A DNA stretch of 8,128 bases from Chloroflexota bacterium (lineage in GTDB: Bacteria > Chloroflexota > Limnocylindria > QHBO01). This document shows, piece by piece, positions 1 to 5,851 of this stretch (the stretch's first letter is position 1; each line of letters starts with the position of its first letter). A program made the position numbers and the translations under genes. Below the pieces are notes generated by a model. That model was not told the DNA's origin. It did not search any database and saw only the letters and a program-made list of their open reading frames with translations. Location: contig JACDBZ010000144.1 of NCBI GenBank assembly GCA_013694645.1, positions 1 to 8,128 on the forward strand. The letters run 5' to 3'.

Positions 1-384
1 CTCGACCCGGTTGAGCATGATCGGCTGTTTCGCCAGGCGGCTGCACTCTTCAATGGCGTTCGCTACTGGCACGCACACGAGGCGTGGGAGACGCTCTGGC
101 GCGCGGCGCCCGACGAGGATCGCGACCTCTACCAGGGCCTCATCCAGGTGGCGGCCGGCCTCCTCCACCTGCGGCGTCGCAACGTCCGAGGCGCGCGCAA
201 CAAGTTGCGAGAGGGACTCGAGAAGCTCCGCGGCTATGGGCCGGCCTATCACGGCATCTTCATCAATGAGCTGATCGGCGAGGCAAAGCGGCTGCTCGAC
301 GATCTCGATGGCGGCATCCTGCCGTACCTCATCCCGCCGGTGATCCGCTTCACGGAGACCGATACGCCCGATTTCAGCCGATGA
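1..384 (+). CDS. DUF309 family protein (5' partial)
   Basis: The reading frame is open from the first base to a TGA at 382-384, so the start lies upstream of the window; about 127 residues are visible. The family hallmark is plain: FNGVRYWHAHEAWETLW at about residues 16-32, followed by a helix of the type DLYQGLIQVAAGLLHLRRRN and then a GA...L segment. In DUF309 proteins this region is an all-helical bundle with a conserved H-x-x-x-E/W patch. The biochemical role is not known and I assign none. The visible length suggests that only a few N-terminal residues are missing. The stop overlaps the fumC start as ATGA, so the two are probably co-transcribed and translationally coupled. Family membership is seen directly; function is unknown. 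Confidence 0.85.
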   Translation, partial: LDPVEHDRLFRQAAALFNGVRYWHAHEAWETLWRAAPDEDRDLYQGLIQVAAGLLHLRRRNVRGARNKLREGLEKLRGYGPAYHGIFINELIGEAKRLLDDLDGGILPYLIPPVIRFTETDTPDFSR

Positions 385-1766
385 GCGGGAATCGCGTGGA
401 GCGAGACTCGATGGGCGAGGTCCAGGTCCCTGGCCACGCGAAGTGGGGCGCGCAGACCCAGCGTGCCATCGACAACTTTCCGATCTCGGGCATGCGCCTG
501 GAGCGATCCCAGATCGAGGCGCTCGCGTGGATCAAGGCGGCGGTCACATCGGTCAAGCGCGAGCTGGGGATGATCGAAGCCGATCTCGCCACCGCGATCG
601 TCCGCGCGGCCGAAGCGATCGCGCGTGGCGAACACGATGACCAGTTTCCGATCGACGTGTTCCAGACCGGGTCGGGGACCTCGAGCAACATGAACATGAA
701 CGAGGTGCTGGCCACCCTGGCCGCCGAGTCGCTCGGGCGGCCGGTCCACCCCAACGACGACGTGAACCATCCGATGTCGTCCAATGACATGTTCCCGGCC
801 TCGATCCACATCGCGGCCACCGCCGGCGTCATCCGCGATCTGATCCCCGCCCTCGAGCACCTCGCTACCTCGCTGACGCACAAGCGGGACGAATTCGCCG
901 ATGCGGTGAAGGCCGGGCGCACGCACCTGATGGACGCAACACCCGTGACGCTCGGCCAGGAGTTCGGCGGCTACGCGGCGCAGGTCACCTACGGCGTCGA
1001 GCGCCTCACCGCCACGCTGCCGCGCGTGGCCGAGCTCCCGCTCGGCGGTACCGCGGTCGGCACCGGCATCAATTCGCCGCCTGGGTTCGGGGGTCGGGTC
1101 ATCGCGGAGGTCGCCGCGAGGACCGGCCTGCCATTGACCGAGGCGCGTGACCACTTCGAGGCGCAGGGCGCCAGGGATGGATTGGTCGAGCTCTCGGGCC
1201 AGCTGCGCACGATTGCCGTCAGCCTGACAAAGATCGCGAACGACCTGCGCTGGATGGGATCCGGTCCGCGCGCGGGCCTGGGGGAGATCAACCTGCCGGA
1301 CCTCCAACCCGGCAGCAGCATCATGCCGGGCAAGGTGAACCCGGTCATCCCCGAGGCGACGCTGATGGTCTGCGCCCAGGTCGTCGGCAACGATGCCGCC
1401 GTGGCGTGGGGCGGGGCGGCCGGCAGCTTCGAGCTCAACGTCATGCTGCCGATGCTCGGCCGCAACATTCTCGAGTCGATCCGCCTCCTCGCCAACGTCA
1501 GCCGTCTCCTTGCGGATCGATGTGTCGACGGCATCACGGCCAACGTCGATCGAATGCGTGAGTTCGCTGAGAGCTCACCGGCCATCGTCACTCCCCTCAA
1601 CCGTCATCTCGGATACGAGGAGGCGGCTGGTATCGCCAAGCAGGCGCTCGCCGAGCGCAGGACGATTCGGGAGGTCGTGATCGCGCGCGGCCATATCGAG
1701 TCCGGACGCCTCACCGAGGCCGAGCTCGACGAAGCGCTCGACGTCATGCGCATGACCCATCCCTAG
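381..1766 (+). CDS. fumC: Class II fumarate hydratase (fumarase C)
   Basis: The 461-residue protein has the usual FumC length. Class II fumarases are iron-free homotetramers that reversibly hydrate fumarate to L-malate in the TCA cycle in the cytoplasm. Visible motifs in order: the N-terminal R-x-E-x-D-S-MGEVQVPG and WGAQTQRA (7-28), GSGTSSNMNMNEV (97-109), the B-site loop HPNDD (123-127), the catalytic SSND loop (133-136), GRTH (179-182), and the superfamily signature GSSIMPGKVN (311-320) with its Ser, Lys and Asn. Q-T-G-S-G-T and KIANDLRWMGSGPRAGLGEI favour fumarase over aspartase. The ATG at 381 keeps the conserved N-terminal strand; there is no Shine-Dalgarno sequence, and initiation probably relies on coupling through the ATGA overlap with the DUF309 gene. 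Oddity: the segment before SSND is H-P-M rather than the usual x-S-Q. The downstream gene converges with a 3-bp gap. Confidence 0.95.
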   Translation: MSGNRVERDSMGEVQVPGHAKWGAQTQRAIDNFPISGMRLERSQIEALAWIKAAVTSVKRELGMIEADLATAIVRAAEAIARGEHDDQFPIDVFQTGSGTSSNMNMNEVLATLAAESLGRPVHPNDDVNHPMSSNDMFPASIHIAATAGVIRDLIPALEHLATSLTHKRDEFADAVKAGRTHLMDATPVTLGQEFGGYAAQVTYGVERLTATLPRVAELPLGGTAVGTGINSPPGFGGRVIAEVAARTGLPLTEARDHFEAQGARDGLVELSGQLRTIAVSLTKIANDLRWMGSGPRAGLGEINLPDLQPGSSIMPGKVNPVIPEATLMVCAQVVGNDAAVAWGGAAGSFELNVMLPMLGRNILESIRLLANVSRLLADRCVDGITANVDRMREFAESSPAIVTPLNRHLGYEEAAGIAKQALAERRTIREVVIARGHIESGRLTEAELDEALDVMRMTHP

Positions 1767-1769
1767 GCC

Positions 1770-3023
1770 TCACTCACCGCGGTCGGCACCCGGCTCCGGC
1801 AGCCACGCATACTCGAGCGGTGATGGCGGACCGCTTCCCAGCCCATCGGTCTGCGCGTGGAGCCAAACGAGCAGATCGCCCGCGAGGTGTGGTCGCATGA
1901 TGCTGTCGATCCCGTTGTCGTAGCTGCGGATCGTGCGGCTGGCGCCGCGCTCGAGATCTTGGACGGCGAAGGTGAACGAGTCGGCGCCCCACATCGCGAC
2001 GAACCGGCCGCCCCCGGAGGGATAGTTCACGTACTCCTGTGGACCGATGCGGAGCGTCGAGATCTCCGTCGTCTCGAACGAGTAGTGGAACAGGCGGCCC
2101 CAGTTGAACATTGCGAAGCCGACGTCGGGCTCCTTCCAGATGACGCCCGCGTCGGTCAGGATCGGCATCGTGGCATTCCCTGACGTATCGAGCTGTTGGG
2201 GCTCAGCCCCGGGCGTGCCAATGTCGAGCAGCATCACGTGCCGCACGTCCTCCGACGGATCGGCGCCGATCGTGACGTCCACGTAGGCCAACTGGTGCGC
2301 CCGAAGCGAGGGGAGCCAGAACGCCCGGTCTGCGGCGTCGGCCTCGGCCAGCAGGCGCGGTTCCCACCCTGGACCCTCTGCGATCCAGAGTTGGGTGACG
2401 ACGACCGCCCCGCTCGTGTCGCGGTCGAACGATGTCCATGCCACGCGCCCCGCGTCGACGTCGAATGACGGGACGAGGCTCGGAATGTCCTCGTCGCCCG
2501 GATGCGCGTCGAGCAGGACCGGTTGACCGCCAGGCTCGGTCAGAAGCCACAGGTTCCACCACCGTTCACCGAGCGAGCTGATCTCCGAAAACGCCCACAC
2601 ATCGGTGTCTCCTGCGACTTTCGCCAGCTGGCGGTCGCGATCCGGATTTCGCCAGAGGAGCTCCGGCTCGGGTTGTCCCGGGATGTAGCGCCAGAGATCC
2701 GGAGCTCCGTCGCCGACCGGTCCGTCAAGAACCCCGGACGAGTAGATGACGGCATAGCTGTCACTGGCGAAGTCCAGCATTGGCCAGAGCCACTTCGGGT
2801 CGAGCTGCCCGACCTCCAGCTCGAGGCGGTTCGCGCTCGGCCGCACGGCTCGCTCACTCGGAGATGCCGACGCGGATGGATGTGCGCTCGAGGCCGCGGA
2901 TACGGACGCTGTGCCTGGAGCGGAAGGCGCCGTTGTCGGAGGCGATGGAGTGGCGGCCGTGCAGGCCACCACCCCTCCGACGAGCATCGCGGTCAGTGTC
3001 GCGAGGCCCTGTCGTCGAGCCAT
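1770..3023 (-). CDS. Lipoprotein with beta-propeller-like (TolB/WD40-type) extracytoplasmic domain
   Basis: Starting at the ATG at 3023-3021 gives 417 residues. A lipoprotein signal peptide is visible: RR at 3-4, a hydrophobic core LATLTAMLVGGV, and lipobox VVAC with Cys21 as the lipidated residue. Residues 22-60 are a Ser/Thr/Ala/Pro-rich tether. The rest carries recurring strand units such as RVAWTSF, QLAYVDV, GVIWKEPD, RFVAMWGAD and LLVWLHA, spaced like blades of a periplasmic propeller (TolB/DPP4-N type). No catalytic motif is visible, so binding or scaffolding is more likely than catalysis. The start overlaps the upstream peptidase stop as TGATG; in-frame GTG (3026) and TTG (3029) are alternatives that add 1 or 2 residues. 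It ends 3 bp from the fumC stop. The fold is inferred from strand periodicity and the role is unknown. Confidence 0.8.
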   Translation of the reverse strand: MARRQGLATLTAMLVGGVVACTAATPSPPTTAPSAPGTASVSAASSAHPSASASPSERAVRPSANRLELEVGQLDPKWLWPMLDFASDSYAVIYSSGVLDGPVGDGAPDLWRYIPGQPEPELLWRNPDRDRQLAKVAGDTDVWAFSEISSLGERWWNLWLLTEPGGQPVLLDAHPGDEDIPSLVPSFDVDAGRVAWTSFDRDTSGAVVVTQLWIAEGPGWEPRLLAEADAADRAFWLPSLRAHQLAYVDVTIGADPSEDVRHVMLLDIGTPGAEPQQLDTSGNATMPILTDAGVIWKEPDVGFAMFNWGRLFHYSFETTEISTLRIGPQEYVNYPSGGGRFVAMWGADSFTFAVQDLERGASRTIRSYDNGIDSIMRPHLAGDLLVWLHAQTDGLGSGPPSPLEYAWLPEPGADRGE

Positions 3024-3895
3024 CACCAAACGATCCGCCGGGTGTGCTCTGCGATCAACGCGGCAATGTCCCGCGTCGGATCCCAGAACTTTCCCGTGCT
3101 CCCGCCTTCGTCGCGAGACGAGTCTGTGTAGTAGATGCGGGCGAAGGTTGTGCCGGTGTAGTTCCCGTACCAGCCGTACGCGGCGATCCAGTGACCAACC
3201 GATACGATCGGCTTCGGCCAGCTGATGAGGTAGTAGCGCGAGTTCGGGTCGTGCGGCTTGACCGGGATCGCGAGCGGCATCTTCGAGTAACTCACGTTGC
3301 TGCGAACGTAGCCCTGGAGCTCATCACCGGAATGGCCGTCGCCGTCACGATCGCGGACGTCGATCACCACCCAGTCCCAGCCGGCAGGTCGGCGCGGCGA
3401 CCCCTCCGTGCCGCGCTCGAGCCCATCCTCCAGCTCGGGTGCGCTCGTGCCGCCATAGGTGTCCGTCTGCATCCAGCCCGCGATCGTGCTCTGGGTGTAC
3501 TTGTTCACACCCGATCCGACGGCCCAACTGTAGTTCGCGATGACCTGGCCGGTGGCGGGCCCGCAGTACGTGCCCTTCGTCTGGTCGCGTGCCTCTACTG
3601 CGAGGTAGCCCTGGGGGACATAGCAGGCCTGTGTGTCGGCCTGCGTACCGGCGCTCGTCGGCGTGACGCAGGAGAGTGAGACCAGGTCCGATCCCTCGGT
3701 CGCGACGGATGCGAGGTAGGCGTCCGACGTCGCGATCTTGCGATCGCCCGCGGCGCGCTCATCTGTCGTGAGCGGCCGCTCCGGCAACGGCTCGTTCGGC
3801 GGTTTCGTCGGTTTCGCCGCCGATACTGGTCCAGCCAGCATGGCGGTCAGCACCAATCCGCCGACGGCGGCACGTGCGATCCGATTTGTGAACAT
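3023..3895 (-). CDS. Secreted C39-like (papain-fold) cysteine peptidase family protein
   Basis: The 290-residue protein starts at the ATG at 3895-3893, preceded by a perfect AGGAGG 8 nt upstream; the start 81 bp further upstream would only add a polar, low-complexity leader. Residues 1-26 form a Sec signal peptide (basic MFTNRIAR, hydrophobic core, VSA/A cleavage at 26/27), so the product is exported and not lipidated. The catalytic pattern of the C39/peptidase_C39_2 group is present: TYCGPATG with nucleophile Cys111, GHWIAAYGW with His235, and YYTDSS with probable Asp258. Cys76 and Cys91 could form a disulfide. A DRDGDGHSGDE loop at residues 182-192 looks like a calcium-binding insert. There is no ABC-transporter module, so it is not a bacteriocin exporter. 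It is the first gene of a two-gene unit with the propeller lipoprotein. Its substrate is unknown; a pseudo-peptidase is possible but the triad looks intact. Confidence 0.78.
   Translation of the reverse strand: MFTNRIARAAVGGLVLTAMLAGPVSAAKPTKPPNEPLPERPLTTDERAAGDRKIATSDAYLASVATEGSDLVSLSCVTPTSAGTQADTQACYVPQGYLAVEARDQTKGTYCGPATGQVIANYSWAVGSGVNKYTQSTIAGWMQTDTYGGTSAPELEDGLERGTEGSPRRPAGWDWVVIDVRDRDGDGHSGDELQGYVRSNVSYSKMPLAIPVKPHDPNSRYYLISWPKPIVSVGHWIAAYGWYGNYTGTTFARIYYTDSSRDEGGSTGKFWDPTRDIAALIAEHTRRIVW
3317..3352 (-). other. DxDxDG calcium-binding-like loop inside the peptidase
   Basis: These codons encode DRDGDGHSGDEL (peptidase residues 182-193). The D-x-D-x-D-G spacing matches the start of EF-hand and dockerin loops, but the acidic residue expected at position 12 falls at positions 10-11. 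Calcium binding is inferred from the pattern only. Confidence 0.4.
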
Positions 3896-3903
3896 TGGGG
3901 CAG

Positions 3904-3909
3904 CCTCCT
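3904..3909 (-). promoter_or_regulatory. Ribosome binding site of the peptidase gene
   Basis: The minus strand reads AGGAGG here, complementary to the 16S 3' end, with 8 nt to the ATG at 3895. It decides the start in favour of the signal-peptide-initiating ATG over the in-frame ATG at 3976. It is the strongest Shine-Dalgarno sequence I see in the window. Confidence 0.85.
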
Positions 3910-3922
3910 GTTCCGATGGAGG

Positions 3923-3937
3923 CGAGCCGACGTTCTC
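3923..3937 (+). repeat. 15-bp direct repeat, copy 1
   Basis: CGAGCCGACGTTCTC is repeated exactly at 4051-4065 with a 128-bp offset. This copy lies in the probable 5' untranslated leader of the peptidase transcript, 14 bp beyond its AGGAGG. It may be a regulator half-site or the trace of a short duplication. Confidence 0.7.
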
Positions 3938-3939
3938 AG

Positions 3940-3951
3940 ACGAGCGCTCGT
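3940..3951. promoter_or_regulatory. 12-bp perfect palindrome (candidate operator)
   Basis: ACGAGCGCTCGT is identical to its own reverse complement. It sits between the candidate -10 of the peptidase gene and its ribosome binding site, where a dimeric repressor could block transcription. No regulator gene is in the window to pair with it. Confidence 0.4.
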
Positions 3952-3976
3952 TGGCGTTGTGACCATGATGCCCCAC

Positions 3977-3982
3977 AGCCTA
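3977..3982 (-). promoter_or_regulatory. Candidate -10 box for the peptidase/lipoprotein unit
   Basis: On the minus strand this reads TAGGCT, preceded by GAA, fitting the TAnnnT -10 pattern of high-GC bacteria. No good -35 lies 16-18 nt upstream; instead a tandem direct repeat ends 9 nt upstream, as in activator-dependent promoters. The predicted leader is about 75 nt. This is a pattern match only. Confidence 0.3.
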
Positions 3983-3991
3983 TTCACCGCT

Positions 3992-4011
3992 GCTTACTGC
4001 CCGCTTACTGC
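3992..4011 (-). promoter_or_regulatory. Tandem 9-mer with 11-bp period (candidate activator site)
   Basis: GCTTACTGC occurs at 3992-4000 and 4003-4011 (GCAGTAAGC on the minus strand), so the two copies lie on the same face of the helix. Direct repeats with about one helical turn of spacing near a -10 box are typical of OmpR/PhoB-type and SARP-type activators. The repeat is exact; the regulator class is inferred. Confidence 0.45.
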
Positions 4012-4050
4012 ATCGACCACGACGGCTGCGTGAAAACGCCGGCCCGTTTC

Positions 4051-4065
4051 CGAGCCGACGTTCTC
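4051..4065 (+). repeat. 15-bp direct repeat, copy 2
   Basis: This is an exact second copy of CGAGCCGACGTTCTC, lying upstream of the candidate peptidase promoter. With copy 1 it brackets the -10 candidate, the tandem 9-mers and the palindrome, a layout that would suit a DNA loop. The identity is seen; looping is speculation. Confidence 0.7.
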
Positions 4066-4288
4066 TCGATCCGTCATGCCTGGGTGCCACTACTTCAGCC
4101 CCGTTATCGTTGGATTACAGGAACCAGGCACGACGGTTCTTCAATTGTCCAGCCATGATGGCCCGGCCTCGCCGAGGGCGACAGTGTCGAATGTCCCGCC
4201 CGTCCCGGGCAATCGCCGTCGTGAGCGCGCCGCCACCCTGCAGGTTCTCGTCCGACTGGTCCGATGGGAAGCGCCCGGCCGAGCGGGA

Positions 4289-4294
4289 TAGAAT
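4289..4294 (+). promoter_or_regulatory. Candidate -10 box for the ALDH-LON-deacetylase operon
   Basis: TAGAAT matches five of six positions of the TATAAT consensus. It lies 53 bp before the GTG start, giving a predicted leader of about 45 nt. The -35 position (about 4266-4271) is GGGAAG, a poor match, so the promoter would be weak or activator-dependent. Confidence 0.4.
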
Positions 4295-4334
4295 CCGTTT
4301 CGGACGATGACCCCGCGCCGCCGTGCGCTGCAAC

Positions 4335-4338
4335 GGAG
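4335..4338 (+). promoter_or_regulatory. Ribosome binding site deciding the ALDH GTG start
   Basis: GGAG lies 9 nt before the GTG at 4348. The in-frame ATG at 4264 lies upstream of the -10 candidate and would add a low-complexity leader absent from the family, so the GTG is preferred. Confidence 0.65.
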
Positions 4339-4347
4339 CGACACCAC

Positions 4348-5844
4348 GTGACAAAGACCTACCGCAACCTGATCGGCGCCGATTGGCAGCCGGCTGCATC
4401 GGGCGCCACCTTCACCAGCGTCAGCCCCGCGAATCACGACGAGGTGATCGGCGAGTTCCCGGCCTCCGGCTCGGTCGACGTCGACGCAGCCATCGAGGCC
4501 GCGATGCGGGCATTCCCCGCCTGGAGCGCCATGCCGGCCCCGAAGCGCGGCGAGATCCTGTTCCGCATCGCTCGCACGCTTGCCGAGCACAAGGAGGAGC
4601 TCAGCAAGCTCATGACGCGCGAGATGGGCAAGGTCCTGCCCGAGGCGCGCGGCGACGTCCAGGAGGCGATCGACGTTGCGTATTACATGGCCGGCGAGGG
4701 TCGGCGCCTGTTCGGCCAGACCGTGCCGTCGGAGATGCCGAACAAGTTCGCGATGGCCATCCGCCGGCCCATCGGCGTCGTGGGCATCATCACCCCCTGG
4801 AACTTCCCCATCGCCATCCCGGCATGGAAGCTCTTCCCCGCGCTGATCTGCGGAAACACCGCCGTCATCAAGCCAGCATCGGACACGCCGGCCTGCCTGG
4901 TCCGGTTCGTGGAGCTTCTCCAGGAGGGCGGACTCCCGGACGGGGTCGTCAACGTGGTGACGGGCTCCGGCGCCGAGGTCGGCAACGCGATCGTCGATCA
5001 TCCGGACGTGAAGGTCATCAGCTTCACCGGCCACACCGATACCGGCGTCGAGATCTCGACGCGTGCGGCCAAGAACCTGAAGCGCGTCAGCCTGGAGCTG
5101 GGCGGCAAGAACCCGATCGTGATCTGGGCGGACGCCGATCTCGACCTCGCCCTGGACTCGGTCGTATGGTCATCATTCGGCACGAGCGGCCAGCGTTGCA
5201 CGGCGGCCTCGAGGCTCATCGTCCACCGGGCCGTCCACGACGACTTCGTGCATCGGCTTCATCAACGCGTGGGCCAGCTCGTGCTCGGCGACGGCCTGGA
5301 CGAGAAGACCGATGTCGGCCCCGTCATCAATGATGCGGCCGTCGAGCGGATCGCGGCCTACGCCGCCATCGGGCGAGAGGAGGCCGAGCTCGTCATCGGT
5401 GGGGAGCCCGCACGCGACGGCAAGCTCGCGAAGGGTTCGTTCTTCCAGCCGACCATCTTCACGGAGGTCAGGCCGGACGCGCGCATTGCCCAGGAAGAGA
5501 TCTTCGGTCCGGTCGCATCGGTCATTCCTGTCGATGACTGGGATGAGACCGTTCGAATCGTGAACAGCGTGAAGTACGGGTTGTCCACCTCGCTGTTCAC
5601 ACGCGATATCAACCTCGCCTTTCGGTCGATCCGCGACTTCGACTCGGGGCTGGGCTACGTGAACCACGGCACCATCGGTGCCGAGGCGCACCTGCCCTTC
5701 GGCGGCACCAAGGCCACCGGCAACGGGCACCGCGAGGTTGGCCAGGCGGCGCTCGACTTTTTCAGCGAATGGAAGAGCGTGTACATCGACTACTCCGGCA
5801 AGCTCCAGCGCGCCCAGATCGATACGACCTTCGTGGACGAGTAG
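4348..5844 (+). CDS. Aldehyde dehydrogenase, NAD(P)-dependent (semialdehyde-type ALDH)
   Basis: From the GTG start the protein is 498 residues, a normal ALDH length. ALDH superfamily enzymes oxidise an aldehyde to a carboxylate with NAD(P)+ in the cytoplasm. Motifs in order: ITPWNFPIAIP with Asn152, VIKPASDTP with Lys175, ISFTGHTDTG (225-233), VSLELGGKNP with general base Glu250, GTSGQRCTAASRL with nucleophile Cys284, QEEIFGPV with Glu384, and C-terminal PFGGTKATGNGHREVG (450-465). All catalytic residues are present. The C-terminus, with NHGTIGAEAHLPFGG and ALDFFSEWKSVYIDYSGKLQ, recalls the group containing B. subtilis YcbD-like 2,5-dioxovalerate (alpha-ketoglutarate semialdehyde) dehydrogenases, but the neighbours give no pathway clue, so the substrate is open. 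It is the first gene of a three-gene operon, with 7 bp to the next start. Confidence 0.92.
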   Translation: MTKTYRNLIGADWQPAASGATFTSVSPANHDEVIGEFPASGSVDVDAAIEAAMRAFPAWSAMPAPKRGEILFRIARTLAEHKEELSKLMTREMGKVLPEARGDVQEAIDVAYYMAGEGRRLFGQTVPSEMPNKFAMAIRRPIGVVGIITPWNFPIAIPAWKLFPALICGNTAVIKPASDTPACLVRFVELLQEGGLPDGVVNVVTGSGAEVGNAIVDHPDVKVISFTGHTDTGVEISTRAAKNLKRVSLELGGKNPIVIWADADLDLALDSVVWSSFGTSGQRCTAASRLIVHRAVHDDFVHRLHQRVGQLVLGDGLDEKTDVGPVINDAAVERIAAYAAIGREEAELVIGGEPARDGKLAKGSFFQPTIFTEVRPDARIAQEEIFGPVASVIPVDDWDETVRIVNSVKYGLSTSLFTRDINLAFRSIRDFDSGLGYVNHGTIGAEAHLPFGGTKATGNGHREVGQAALDFFSEWKSVYIDYSGKLQRAQIDTTFVDE

Positions 5845-5851
5845 TTCGGCG

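Larger units (their letters stand above)
3896..4347. promoter_or_regulatory. Divergent intergenic control region, repeat-rich
   Basis: About 450 bp separate the divergently read peptidase and aldehyde dehydrogenase genes. No coding frame here has a family signature or a good ribosome binding site. The region holds a 15-bp direct repeat, a tandem 9-mer with 11-bp period, a 12-bp perfect palindrome, a candidate -10 on each strand, and small inverted repeats: GAACC/GGTTC at 4121-4139 and TGCCTGG/CCAGGCA at 4077-4130. The stretch 4080-4160 looks more AT-rich than the flanking genes. Regulatory use is inferred from position and repeat content. Confidence 0.6.

Noticed and set aside
249..1307. Long minus-strand open frame of 352 codons opposite fumC
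   Set aside because: It is antisense to a conserved enzyme, rich in Arg/Asp/Gly/Val as expected from high-GC shadow frames, and shows no domain signature.
2780..3679. Plus-strand open frame of 299 codons opposite the peptidase/lipoprotein pair
   Set aside because: It crosses both minus-strand genes, has shadow-like composition, and lacks a ribosome binding site or domain.
3896..3976. N-terminal extension of the peptidase from the ATG at 3976
   Set aside because: The extra 27 residues are polar and would bury the signal peptide, while a perfect AGGAGG stands 8 nt before the ATG at 3895.
3992..4011. CRISPR-like or transposon repeat
   Set aside because: The units are 9 bp with only two copies and no spacers, and no transposase or cas gene is nearby; an operator-type tandem fits better.
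4264..4347. N-terminal extension of ALDH from the ATG at 4264
   Set aside because: It precedes the candidate -10, has no ribosome binding site, and adds residues not seen in the family; the GTG at 4348 has GGAG at good spacing.
4141..5034. Minus-strand open frame opposite the ALDH gene
   Set aside because: It mirrors the codon phase of the real gene and has no motif; a GC-driven shadow.
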